64,000 bases of DNA from Schizochytrium sp. TIO01 (taxonomy: Eukaryota > Sar > Bigyra > Thraustochytrida > Thraustochytriidae): contig SMSO01000031.1 in NCBI GenBank assembly GCA_004764695.1, positions 5,007,048 to 5,071,047 of the forward strand, in the 5' to 3' direction. Under the pieces are notes generated by a model that was given only the letters and a program-made list of their open reading frames with translations, was not told where the DNA came from and ran no database searches. Below, one piece after another: positions 53,761-64,000 of this stretch (position 1 is the stretch's first letter; every line of letters starts with the position of its first letter). A program made the position numbers and the translations under genes.

Positions 53761-55433
53761 GTATAAGTCTCAGTACATAAGAGATATTCATCCTTACTTG
53801 GGTTTTAGCCAAGCAACAGCAAAACACTCATACAAATATCTCACACCTGGAGAGATTGAACTCGAGTAAAATTCGGCAGGTTCCATGGTAAGGCCACGAT
53901 TTTGATCCTCCTGTCCTCGGTCATCTCCAGAAAACAGCTCTTCTTTTCAACCTGCCTTCAATTTTATGATCTTGGATGACCATCATTTTTAATGCTTTTT
54001 GAAGTACTTATTACAGAAGATAGAAGGATGTTCTCTCGTTTTGCCCAAGTTAAAAGATTTTATCACAGTACCTCTGACTAGTGAGAGTGAAAGATGCTTG
54101 ACAGGAGCACGCAATTCTGCAAATGGAGAATGGATTTGCGCATTCTTCGTTTGTAGGTCCTTTGTCGGAAACCCTGTAAGCTTTCAAAAAATGAAGTTTC
54201 AACACCATAGAGACTACAAACTCTGCGAGAAAGGACACAGTGGATACCAATAGGTACGAAAGAAAGGAAAAAGAAAGAAAGATGCTTCTTCTAAGTCCCA
54301 TCTTCAATGTCCTACAGATCCATAACCAACTGCTATTGCACCCTACCCTCTATTTACACTAATCTCGTCTTCTCGTACCTTGTACGGGTCACTCTTCCTG
54401 TGATCCCACCGTGTCCCGTATGTGGCCACCTGCAGGAGGGGTTGCAGAAAGTTCGACCGGCCTCTATGCACAAGCAGGCCCGCTCTCGGCCTGTCTGGAA
54501 CGCCTCCGCTGCAGCGCCGATGGCTCCTATCCTCGCATAGTTGACTTCTACTTTTAGGAGTATAATAAACTCTTACTGGCAGCTAGGCAGAAGTCGTTCT
54601 CTGCTGTGACCGCAGAACTTGCAGCGGAGTGGGGGGCTATGCAGTCCGTAGCTAGTCTTACGCGCAGTCCTGAGGAAGTCTTAGCTGGGCTATACTTTTG
54701 ACTAGGCGCGAAAGAAAAGAAAAAAGAAACTTAATTAAATAAGGGATCTGTGAAAGAAATTGATTGATAGATTGATAGATTGTGATAGAAGAAGAAGATG
54801 CTTCGACACAGAGCTTAATCAAGTGGTAATAGTCGATTTGGCGGTTCATTGCTGCGGCTGCGGTTAATTTCGCAAAGATTCTCTGCCTGAAAGATAAAGG
54901 CGAACAAGGTCGAGTAGTACGTTCTGAAAACACCTGCAACTTTTCGATGGAGGTTTTCTTTCTTATTTTTGTAAATGACAAAAACTCGGCTTCCTTTTTC
55001 AACAACATTCTTAAAATTTATTCATTGAAGGTGTGTGTCCAAGTGTACTTTCCACTTGCGCAGAGGCTATAACCCACTGGCTCCGCTCTATAGCCTACTG
55101 TGTGGCTCCCTCAATAGCCCACTTGCGGGAGATTCTCTAGCTCTGTTACGCAGCTATCTATCTCTCTATCTATCTGTTGGTGCGTCTGTTCGTTTGTACT
55201 TTCTTTAAAAGCGCTTTCAAGTAAGAAATAACAGCTCACTCATAAAACATCGTTTACTTTACTTTCCTTTCCTTCGCTGCCCGTGCCAACCAAGTTTGCC
55301 GATGGCGCTCTTCGCGCAGAACGAGCTGTGTGCTTTGCCTGCCGCAGCATGCCACTCTTGAGCAAGAGAAGAAAGACGCCAAGGCCTTCCTCCTTCAACT
55401 CTGGTCCCGGCAAACTAATTCTATGATATGCCT

Positions 55434-55462
55434 GAGAAAGAAAGAAAGAAAGAAAGAGAGCA
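55434..55462. repeat. GAAA microsatellite
   Basis: Short (GAAA)n run, about seven units, ending GAGAG. Confidence 0.8.
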
Positions 55463-55701
55463 AAGTCATCAATAAAATAAAGAATGAACGAGTGAGTGAG
55501 TGAATCAATGACCGACCAAATCCATTGCCATCGAGCAATTGATCGCACGCAGTCCGCGGCGCGGGTGGGTTTGCGGGTGACGCGGTTCTTGGTCTGTGGC
55601 ACTGGCAGGCAGGTCTCCGCTTTTGTGCGCGTGGAGTGAAGAACCAGGCAGCCGTCTCGGCGCCTCTGTCCTCACTTGCCTTCACCCATTCTGATTGGCC
55701 A

Positions 55702-55761
55702 AATGAATGAGTGAATGAATGAATGAATGAATGAATGAATGAATGAATGAATGAATGAATG
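55702..55761. repeat. (TGAA)n microsatellite
   Basis: About 14-15 TGAA units with one GTGA interruption near the start. Confidence 0.92.
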
Positions 55762-56010
55762 TGATTGAGTGATTGAATGAGCTCATTATAATAATAAACA
55801 CGATCGATACAGTAATGTTATGTAATGCAATGCAATGCAATGCAGTGTAATATAATGATTGATTGATTGATTGACTGAAGAAACTGAAGAAATTGAAGTG
55901 AACTTCTGAAAGGGCAAATCGAAGAGCGAATCGACCAATCTTTCAAGGCAACCAAAGCAGCAGACGAAGCAGAACGAGCCTGAACGAGAAGGCAAAAACC
56001 AGGCAAGTAT

Positions 56011-56029
56011 GCAAGCAAGCAAGCAAGCA

Positions 56030-56060
<31 letters not shown>
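56011..56060. repeat. (CAAG)n microsatellite
   Basis: About 12 CAAG units with one slipped unit (CAAAG). The Cys/Leu/Ala-rich open frames on the minus strand across it are low-complexity artefacts. Confidence 0.92.
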
Positions 56061-56204
56061 AAACAAACAAACATCAGACACCACCTAAGACACTCAGAGA
56101 AGGGGAAGGAAGGCAGCAAGCAGGCGCTACTCCAGTCCTAGCGTAAATGGTAGTGCAGCGGTGTATACCATGATGTCTAATATTGCAGCATAGTACAGCT
56201 GTTT

Positions 56205-56219
56205 GTAAGTAAGTAAGTA

Positions 56220-56273
<54 letters not shown>
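56205..56273. repeat. (GTAA)n then (TAGT)n microsatellite
   Basis: Four GTAA units followed by about 13 TAGT units. Confidence 0.92.
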
Positions 56274-56289
56274 GAGAATATTTGTTTAG

Positions 56290-56470
56290 TGTTGTTTGTT
56301 GATTTGTTGACTTGTTTGATTGATTGTTGATTTGTTTGATTGATTGTTGACTTGTTTGATTGAGTGTTTGATTGAGTGTTTGATTGATTGATTGAGTGTT
56401 TGATTGATTGTTTGATTGTTGACTGTTCGTTTGTTTGTTTGAGTGTTTGATTGTTTGATTGTTTATTAAT
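56290..56470. repeat. TTGATTGA/TTTGATTG compound microsatellite
   Basis: Imperfect array of TTGA, TTTG and TGAT tetramers ending about 140 bp before the NDUFV1 start codon. Confidence 0.85.
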
Positions 56471-56608
56471 TAGTATGTTGTGTAGTTAACTATATTATAG
56501 CATGATCGATTGACTGATGGGTTGATTTATAAGGTTAGAAGTAGTGTATATAGAGATAAGGGCAGGCTGAGCAGAGCCTGAATAGGATAAATAGCTTGGG
56601 CAGCGACG

Positions 56609-58132
56609 ATGATGATGCTCCAGGCCGGCAGCGTTGCTCGCGCGCGCGCGTCTAGCGTGGCCTCTGGCGTGGTCTCGCGGCACGCTCGCAGTTTGTCTGG
56701 TGCGGCTGATGTTCCTCTTACGCGTACGTACGGCGGCCTGAAGGATGAGGACCGCATCTTTCAGAATCTCTACGGCGAGAACGACTGGGCCCTCCGCGAT
56801 GCCCAGAAGCGCGGCGACTGGTACCGCACGAAGGAAATTATGTGGATGGGTCCCGACTGGATCCAGCAGGAGATCAAGGACTCTGGACTCCGCGGACGTG
56901 GTGGTGCCGGCTTCCCCTCCGGACTCAAGTGGAGCTTCATGCCCAAGGCCACAGATGGCCGCCCCAACTTCTTGCTCATTAACGCCGACGAGTCCGAGCC
57001 CGGTACCTGCAAGGATCGTGAGATTATGCGTAAGGAGCCCCACAAGCTGATCGAGGGTTGCCTCATCGCTGGTTTTGCCATGCGCGCCCGTGCCGCCTAC
57101 ATCTACATCCGTGGTGAGTTTTTTAACGAAGCCATCACGCTTGAGAAGGCCATCTTCGAGGCCTACGAGAACGGCCTGCTCGGCAAGAACGCCGCCGGAT
57201 CCGGATATGACTTCGACGTCTACCTCCACCGCGGTGCTGGTGCCTACATTTGCGGTGAGGAGACCGCCACCATTGAGTCGCTCGAGGGTCGCCAGGGTAA
57301 GCCCCGCCTCAAGCCTCCTTTCCCCGCCGACACCGGTCTCTGGGGATGCCCGACCACTGTAACAAATGTCGAGACCATTGCAGTCAGCCCTACCATCCTC
57401 CGCCGAGGAGCATCCTGGTTTAGCGGACTCGGACGCAAGGGCAACCACGGCACCAAGCTCTTCATCATCTCAGGACACGTGAACAACCCGCTCTGTGTTG
57501 AGGAGGAAATGGGTATTCCCTTCAAGGACCTCATCGACATGCACTGCGGTGGTGTGCGTGGAGGCTGGGACAACTTCCAGGCTGTTATCCCTGGTGGATC
57601 CTCGGTGCCTCTTCTCACCAAGAAGGCTGTTGACGACGCAGGTGACCTTCACATGGACTTCGACGGACTCAAGTCTGTCGGATCCGGTCTCGGTACGGCA
57701 GCAGTGACCGTCTTCGACAAGAGCTTTGACATGGTTGCTGGCATTAGACGCCTGGCTCACTTCTACTCACACGAGTCATGCGGACAGTGCACACCCTGCA
57801 GAGAGGGAACCACTTGGATGGAGGATGTGCTCAAGCGTATGGAGAACGGTAATGCCGACGCACGCGAGATTCCCATGCTTGAGGAGATCTCCCGCCAGAT
57901 CGAAGGACACACCATCTGCGCTCTTGGAGATGCCGCTGCTTGGCCTATTCAGGGTCTCATCAAGAACTACTACGAGCACCTTACGGAGCGTGCTGAGGCC
58001 GGTCCTGAGAACGCTCAGCGCATTGCCCAGAGCACCTACCAGAAGGCATGGACTGGCAAGCCCTTCAGCAACCACGACTGGATCGCCAAGCACGGTGAGG
58101 GCACCACCTACAAGGCCAAGGCCTCTGCGTAA
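56609..58132 (+). CDS. NDUFV1: Mitochondrial complex I 51-kDa flavoprotein (NDUFV1/NuoF)
   Basis: 507 residues, intron-free. Three consecutive ATGs open the frame (56609, 56612, 56615). The first 35 residues are rich in Arg, Ser and Ala with no acidic residue until the end ([20 protein letters not shown]), a typical mitochondrial presequence. The FMN/NADH site is [16 protein letters not shown] and [15 protein letters not shown]. The 4Fe-4S N3 cluster ligands are the three cysteines in [12 protein letters not shown] (about 390-396) plus the Cys in HTICALGD (about 437). This subunit accepts electrons from NADH at the tip of the matrix arm. Codons end almost entirely in C or G, unlike most neighbours, which fits high expression. 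The length agrees with eukaryotic NDUFV1 (about 460-500). Confidence 0.97.
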   Translation: MMMLQAGSVARARASSVASGVVSRHARSLSGAADVPLTRTYGGLKDEDRIFQNLYGENDWALRDAQKRGDWYRTKEIMWMGPDWIQQEIKDSGLRGRGGAGFPSGLKWSFMPKATDGRPNFLLINADESEPGTCKDREIMRKEPHKLIEGCLIAGFAMRARAAYIYIRGEFFNEAITLEKAIFEAYENGLLGKNAAGSGYDFDVYLHRGAGAYICGEETATIESLEGRQGKPRLKPPFPADTGLWGCPTTVTNVETIAVSPTILRRGASWFSGLGRKGNHGTKLFIISGHVNNPLCVEEEMGIPFKDLIDMHCGGVRGGWDNFQAVIPGGSSVPLLTKKAVDDAGDLHMDFDGLKSVGSGLGTAAVTVFDKSFDMVAGIRRLAHFYSHESCGQCTPCREGTTWMEDVLKRMENGNADAREIPMLEEISRQIEGHTICALGDAAAWPIQGLIKNYYEHLTERAEAGPENAQRIAQSTYQKAWTGKPFSNHDWIAKHGEGTTYKAKASA

Positions 58133-60258
58133 ACTTCCTTACTCTACTCGCTCACCCCAACCCCATCCGTCCATCCGTCAATGAATCAATCCATCAATAC
58201 CATTCATCCATCTAGCATTCCATCACCTACTCACTACCACACCCCGTGACATTCATTCCTTTTTTTGCTCGTTATGCTCGCTACAAACAACATGTGCTTT
58301 GCCTATATTTTAAAGGCCAATCACATCACCCCAAGCTCTAACATAATGTCATGTTCTTACCCTTGACAACTTTTTGCTATCTTGATTTATCTCCTGCACA
58401 TATACTGTTTTGCATTTTTGATTCTTGCATTCTTGCATTCATCCATCTATCCATCCATCAAATACAATGATCAGTTAGAGCTCGCTGTAGAGGTACAATC
58501 GCGCTTATTGTGGTTGTATCGCAACCATCCATAGTATAGCAACACTCGAATACATATTTTTCTCTTGTCTTGATTTAGCAGTTTCCGGATCCAAGGCACT
58601 TCTACATTTTGTTTTGGCTTGCAAAGAGCAAAGAGTTAAGCACACCGAACTGGAAAATGTGTTTTATTAGATTGCTGATGTTCATACCTGACAAAAGTAG
58701 AGAACACCAAATAATGCGTATTGCTTTCGAAATCAAGAGTCTAAATATTACAAACAGATCACGTAAAGCGCAGACCTCAGGGATACATGCACAACTCATA
58801 AAATTTAGACAGCTCCATCGCACAGCTTGCAATAAATTTTGTCTTTTCTTTTTTTTGCGGCTTAAGTGTAGCACACCACATTTAGAAAGAAGACGAGTCT
58901 ATCTAAATTTAGCATTGTGGCTTACAATGAATATTACTTTTAAAGCATTTATTTAACTTAAAATAAATACGAGAAAGTTTTTTTTAAAGTTTTTTTTTTT
59001 AATTTTAATTTTATGACAAACTTTAAATAGTTAAAATATATGTATATCATGTAAACCTATATAGTATTTAAAAAAAAAAAAAAGTTTACAAACATTTTTA
59101 ATCAAAAAGATCTCCATATGACTTTAAAACATAGTTTAGGCTGAAAGTACATGTTTTGTTTATCCTTTTTTTTTAATAAAAATTCTTTTTTAAAATAATA
59201 TATATAAATTTTTAAAATGTTTTTGTAGAAAAATGAAAAGATGTTAGAATGGGCTTACAAAGATAAAATAGTAAAAATACAAAGTATTCTTAGAACTCGA
59301 AGATCCCATCTCCAAATTTCAAAAGAAACACCAAAAAAGACAAATAACACAAAACAACTCTCCGACCCCATGCATAGCATACTTGAAGAAAGTTGAGTTC
59401 TCAAATGTGCTTAAGACTGCAGCAAGCATGATTACTTGGTAAATGAGTGCAATGATGCGAAATAGATAGCCAGAAGCTTCTTATTAAGCTGAGATTCATG
59501 CAGAATTAGGAAATGGCAGAAGATAATTCGTTTACTTTATCCAGTTACTAAAAAACAACAAGAGAAGGTCAATCTAGTTTTAGTAGGCAACTAATAAGTG
59601 GAGACCTTCCACATGAGCGAGCAAAGTTTCAAGTGGGTCAGCAGGGAAATGTTCTGTAACAGAATTTGGAACGGGCAATCCACGAAGATGCATGGCTGTT
59701 TAGCGAATAGATTTGAAGCAAAGGAGCGATTATTTTTGACAAATTGAAAGCAACACACTCAAGCAAGGGGTTGGGCGAATCATCTTTTGAAGAGGATTTG
59801 TATGCATATTATTATTTGTATGTTTTTTGTTTTTGTTTTTGTTTTTTTTTGGGGGGGGGGGTCAAGTCAATTTCAACTTCTTACGCTGCTATCTCCACTA
59901 ACAAAGCGATCGAAAGCTTATTAGACTGATATTGGTGAATCTTGCTAGCTTCGATTCAAAAACGTATGCAATGAATAAGACAATTTTTTTTAAATGCACA
60001 TTGTGTGTCTAGTTCGTTTTCCTTGGAGTTTTACAGGATCTTGAAAATTTTCCACACCTCATGCGACAGTGCTGAAAGCTGCAATATTTGGTCAGACGCT
60101 TTATCGTCAACTACTCAAGCCTACTCAATTCACCCTCCTTCGTCCTTTATGATCATCCTTTTTTCCTACCGGAAAGAATGTGACTGATCTTCAAAATAGT
60201 CGCAAGAGTGAGGCCTGAGTTCTTGTTTGGTAACAACTCGGACAAATGATCGTGTCAT
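58133..60258. other. 2.1-kb convergent AT-rich intergenic region
   Basis: This contains CATC/CATT-type short repeats just after NDUFV1 (58150-58460), a very AT-rich island (about 58950-59230) with long A and T runs, and a poly(T)-poly(G) run at about 59830-59861. I see no gene. Confidence 0.5.
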
Positions 60259-61149
60259 TTAAAGAGTTTTGTACTTTCTGACATACTTGCCAGGGGCACG
60301 ACTGTCCGTAGAACTTTCAGGTGCGACCGCCTGGGCACAGAGTGGGTATTCATCGCTGCATTGACAGCGAGGGTCCTCTGCAGTTTGCCAGATACTAGAC
60401 GAAGACACTGCATTGGGACTTACAGGAGCACATACCGCGTCCGTGGTGAGTTGAGTCATTTGGCAGCCCATACGAGTTCCTGCAATATCATAAGACTTCG
60501 TTGACTTACAGTAAGTGCAGTTAAAAATTGGTGGAATGCTAAACGACTCGCATAGTTCATCGGTGATCTTACCCTTGCCCACAGCCTGTGCATGGCAGCG
60601 GTTCTTGTAGCAGCCGTGACCAGCATAAATTTTCTCGCCAAAGTACTTATTTGCCAGAGATACATCTTCAGAAGTCAGCCATACGCAGCGACCAGCAGTC
60701 TCCTGGAGTGTACACTCTCCAGTATTGTACTGGTTGCAAGGGTTACCGACGCAGGTGCGGTTAGAAGAACCTAACATTGTGCAAGCTGCGTTAAGAGCAT
60801 CCGTAGACAAATCCGTATAGTTACCACGGGCACTCTTGCTTCGGCACGCCTCGGGGTCATCGGAATAATTGAAGCAGTATGTATCGAGAACAGTAGTCTG
60901 CTCGTCGATAGTAGCATAGTCAATGGTTAGATTTTGGCGACTCTCCCACCAGCCATTCTCTCCGGCGATTTCAGAGCAAACCGGATGGTTTGGGCGCTTC
61001 TGGGCTGCAGTGAGTTTCACCTTGAGATTGCGGCGCTGCTTCGGATTTTCAGCCAGCTTGGCGTCATCTGATAAGCTAGCCTTTTCTGCCTTGACATTTG
61101 CCAAAGTGACAAAGCCCAGAACAAAGATGAGAACCTGTGTAAACTTCAT
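60259..61149 (-). CDS. Secreted cysteine-rich glycoprotein, unknown family
   Basis: 296 residues from the ATG at 61149, intron-free. A signal peptide (MKFTQVLIFVLGFVTLANVKA) precedes a basic, possibly cleaved pro-segment (PKQRRNLKVKL). The mature part has 18 cysteines in closely spaced groups, including CVGNPCNQYNTGEC, CYKNRC, CTYC and CQC, and several NxS/T sequons (NLT, NYS, NYT, NRT, NCT). The even cysteine number and spacing suggest a disulfide-knotted extracellular protein. There is no transmembrane segment or GPI-like tail; the C-terminus is basic (KYVRKYKTL). I do not recognise a domain. Protease-inhibitor-like, matrix or defence roles are all possible, and I favour none. Confidence 0.72.
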   Translation of the reverse strand: MKFTQVLIFVLGFVTLANVKAEKASLSDDAKLAENPKQRRNLKVKLTAAQKRPNHPVCSEIAGENGWWESRQNLTIDYATIDEQTTVLDTYCFNYSDDPEACRSKSARGNYTDLSTDALNAACTMLGSSNRTCVGNPCNQYNTGECTLQETAGRCVWLTSEDVSLANKYFGEKIYAGHGCYKNRCHAQAVGKGKITDELCESFSIPPIFNCTYCKSTKSYDIAGTRMGCQMTQLTTDAVCAPVSPNAVSSSSIWQTAEDPRCQCSDEYPLCAQAVAPESSTDSRAPGKYVRKYKTL

Positions 61150-64000
61150 GATTCAATGCTGCTTTTGACAAGTCAAGTCTGTGCTTTCTTTGTCTCCGCT
61201 TTTTAGCTCTTAGAGATGTTTTGGATTTGCTTGCTCGAGACCGACAAAAGTCAAACTTCGCGGCGAAACTACAGCGCGTTATGAAAGGTTTTACAGAAGA
61301 GCCCTCCTAGGGACAGATAGGTTTTTAATAGTGATCCCACCCAAAAAAATAAATTAATAATATACCTTACTGTATCTCAAACTCCACAATCTGTTTGTTG
61401 TATTAGGTTGTCTGTACGCATCATGCTTAAAAGCTCTGTATATTATCGTTATTTGAATCTTTTCTTGACTGTCTCTGGTATGATTGTTTTCGTGGACGTA
61501 CAATCAAAGTTTCCTTCTGATAGAATTATCTGCTTATGTACAATTGCGATAATACTTGTGTTATGGTATCAAATAGCATATATTATAGTTGCCTTTGAAT
61601 TAAAAAATAATAATAATAAAAAAAGCATTACTTTAAAAATAAAAAACAACTTATAAAAACGTATTGGAACAACCTGAATGCAAGCCCATGCGCGTACCTC
61701 GTACGCAATTTGCTGAATTGATTCGAAACTGACTCATGGCACGCACAAAAGGCCCGTAATGTTGACATGATGATCCCAGTAGGCCCTGTGTTGCAAGCTC
61801 TATCCCATGTCTCGAAGGACAGGCCGAGGGTCAAACCACTATACTCAACGGAAAAATGTGCTACCACCATCACCACCACCACCACCACCACTACCATATA
61901 CAAAATTCGTATTATGGCGTACTAGCTAGCAGAGGGACCACCAAATATTACAGAAAGTTGTTGTAGAATGCTGCATAGTATTTGTAGAAATACAGCGGAT
62001 TGTTTACCTCGCTTTACTTGTCATGCCTATCTATGTTGAACAAATTGGTTCTTGTTCCTTTCTAAACTTTCAGAGGATTTCACGGAAAAGTTTACAGCCT
62101 AGCTGTAGCTTCTCAATGGTGAGTAAGACACCGCAAAAATATACCATTTCGACTATTCCATGTTGCCGTTTTATTGCTCGCTTCCATCGATTCGAGGAAA
62201 TGATGAATTACCCCCAAGCAAATCCAAAGGTTCGCTTTTCTTCACATCTATCATTTGACATGTTAGTTTCGATTATTATTATATCGACTATATCGAATCG
62301 CTTCTTTTATTTTTGAAGAATTTATTTTCTTCTAAACTTTAGAAGTGAGCACCAAAGAGGATTTGGGGCTTGAGTGGGACCTTTTGCAAAGAACAATTAG
62401 GCTTTGGAGGGAAGCAAATTTGCAGACTTTAATGAAGCGCAACTGGCCCTACGAAAACATCAGGGGGGTGGCGAGGGGGTTCTGTTTCTTCGAAGAAGTT
62501 TCATGCTGTTTATTCTCGCTTTCTTCCATTCTTTCACTTTCTTTTCTTTCCTATTAATTGCTTTTCTGTAATTAGTATTCTTTTAGGTTTTCGCACGTGC
62601 AGTCATCGATGGCGAGATGAGTGAATGCAAGCTTCGGACCACCTTTCGTCGAAACAAAGTGGTTTGAGTAACTTGAGCTTGAATGCACCACTGAGTGTAT
62701 ATCGCTTACTCTTTTTAACGATATACGACCGGGGTTATCGAAAAGTGGAGATGATGTGTAGTTTATGTGTTACATCATGGGACTAGTTAAAAAGCGAACT
62801 TTTTGACTGACGAAATCAATTCTTGCGCCTAAAAAGCTGCTTGGAGGGCCAGCTGAGAATTGGGCTAACTACATTGGTACCGCACGTCAGCTTACATAAT
62901 GCAACATTAAGCATTTTAAACTCTTTCGTCTACAGGCAAATTACGAAGGAGGGCTCAAACATGATATTTCAGGTTTGAAAAATAATTATCACAATTAAAT
63001 TTAAAAATTTTGAAAATTTAAAAAAATAAAAAAATCTTTAAAAAAGCGAAATAGGTAAACAGAGTCTCGACTTGGGAGCCGTTTCACGAATACTCAATCG
63101 ACAGTTTTTAACATATGAAACCTTCAGTCACAGATAATGAACTCCACATAACTCACCTCACGGCAGGTGTCAAACTCTTTAAGAAACTCCATGCATCTAG
63201 CAATGAATGAAGCTGTTCGGGGCTTCGCCACGACAGGGTGTGTCAATTTGCAAGGTACGAACGAAGCAATCCCACGGACAAGTGAAGAATGTCGCGTACA
63301 GAAACTTTGGGCCTCGGCCATGAAAGGTTCGCATAAACCAAAATCGGAGGGACGCAACGATGTGCTGGCGAGATGCCAGCTGACCAGGATGTTTTATAGT
63401 GTCAATTGAACTAAGACGACAGTTTTTTAATATCAAGCACAGTTCACCTGCAAACAAAGAAACAAATAAATGGAAAAGATCAATCGCAAAATTAGAAGAT
63501 AAACTCATATTCTATGGTAGATAGAGCTTGTAAATGTATTCTGAATAGAAGACATGAGATATAGTCGACCTCGGGTAGTCAAATAGTCACTTGTTGGCTT
63601 ACAACTGTATCAAGCGCAGACATTGCGCCATCGCTAAGTACTAAGGGCGCGTGTAAAAGGAACAAGTAATGGGAATTAAAGATCGCACCAAGACTAGTCG
63701 TAAGAAGCAAGGCAACGAGGATTGATCATACTCCACGAAGAAGCTTAAGTGGCGCTATTGATCGGTAAAAGTATTTATCCGAGACGTATCTGCAGTAGGC
63801 CAGAGACAGAGTAGGTTAATGCAACAATTGCTCGAGTGTTTGTTACAGCTCATTTCAAACAACCCAACACTTGAAGTTGAGATTAGATCTGAAGGTCCCA
63901 AGCAAGACGGAATTAATGCATAAGATTGTTATGATAGGAATTGCCGTGAAGTCTTGATCGAGTTTCACGAACCTGACCTTTTAAAATGTGCTTTGTCTAT
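61150..64000. other. 2.9-kb region to the window end, no gene seen
   Basis: AT-rich. It includes a (CCA)n trinucleotide run at about 61863-61896 and an AT island at about 62975-63045. Open frames of 60-103 codons on both strands are short and featureless. A gene beyond the window edge could have its promoter here. Confidence 0.45.
61863..61896. repeat. (CCA)n trinucleotide run
   Basis: Roughly ten CAC/CCA units with two interruptions. On the minus strand it gives a poly-Val open frame that is not a gene. Confidence 0.85.

Larger units (their letters stand above)
50652..56608. other. 6-kb gene-poor region
   Basis: This is the longest stretch without a recognised gene. It is AT-rich to 54.3 kb, with a 51-bp tandem duplication at 53660-53760. 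A GC-richer island lies at about 54400-54700, with degenerate short repeats near 55065-55135. A field of tetranucleotide microsatellites runs from 55430 to 56470. A 96-codon open frame at 53001-53291 (minus) has plausible composition but starts at GTG and matches nothing I know. I call no gene. Confidence 0.5.

Noticed and set aside
61628-61903. Minus-strand frame with a Val/Met-rich start
   Set aside because: Generated by the (CCA)n trinucleotide run.

Overview
This is eukaryotic nuclear DNA. It carries spliceosome subunits, a peroxisome import receptor, a nuclear-encoded complex I subunit with an N-terminal targeting leader, a cytosolic ribosomal protein and GT-AG introns. I recognise 15 protein-coding genes with fair to high confidence and one weaker small one. 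Twelve of the 15 have no intron I can detect; only the SBF transporter, PEX5 and RPL32 are interrupted. Scarce introns, large secreted or surface proteins, a GH43-like beta-propeller behind an EGF module, an acyl-CoA-binding/reductase fusion and many tetranucleotide microsatellites point to a free-living protist. My best guess is a stramenopile of the labyrinthulomycete (thraustochytrid-like) type. That placement is inference from gene content; no rRNA or mitochondrial marker is present to prove it.

Layout. 0-6 kb: a multi-pass membrane protein with a VTT-like segment (+), convergent with SF3B3 (-). 6-9.3 kb: no gene seen. 9.3-16.5 kb: an 1875-residue surface protein and a small secreted protein (both +). 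16.5-20 kb: no gene seen. 20-21.8 kb: a weak small ORF (-) beside a two-exon bile acid:sodium symporter-like transporter (+). 21.8-25 kb: no gene seen, but a structured minisatellite at 23.2-23.6 kb. 25-28 kb: a 969-residue ACBP-ACBP-reductase-SDR fusion (-). 29.4-32.3 kb: three-exon PEX5 (-). 35 kb: two-exon RPL32 (+). 36.8-40.5 kb: RWDD1/Gir2-like and a secreted beta-propeller protein (both -). 42.3-50.7 kb is the most compact part: an AGC-type pseudokinase (+), an auxin-efflux-carrier-family transporter (-), a GH43-like type II membrane protein (+) and the splicing helicase PRP16/DHX38 (-). 50.7-56.6 kb: no gene seen, ending in a dense field of microsatellites. 56.6-58.1 kb: NDUFV1 (+). 60.3-61.1 kb: a secreted cysteine-rich protein (-). 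61.2-64 kb: no gene seen.

The genes do not form an operon-like system. Two belong to the spliceosome (SF3B3 and PRP16). PEX5 (peroxisomal import) and the ACBP-reductase fusion (acyl-CoA to fatty aldehyde or alcohol) both suit a lipid-rich cell. Several encode cell-surface or secreted proteins. Two conserved genes (SF3B3 and the GH43-like gene) are each broken by one extra base in otherwise intact reading frames, which looks more like assembly indels than decay.

The most interesting objects are the ACBP2-FAR-SDR fusion, the AGC pseudokinase that lost its DFG aspartate, the two divergent genes whose start codons lie 18 bp apart, and the two-unit minisatellite.
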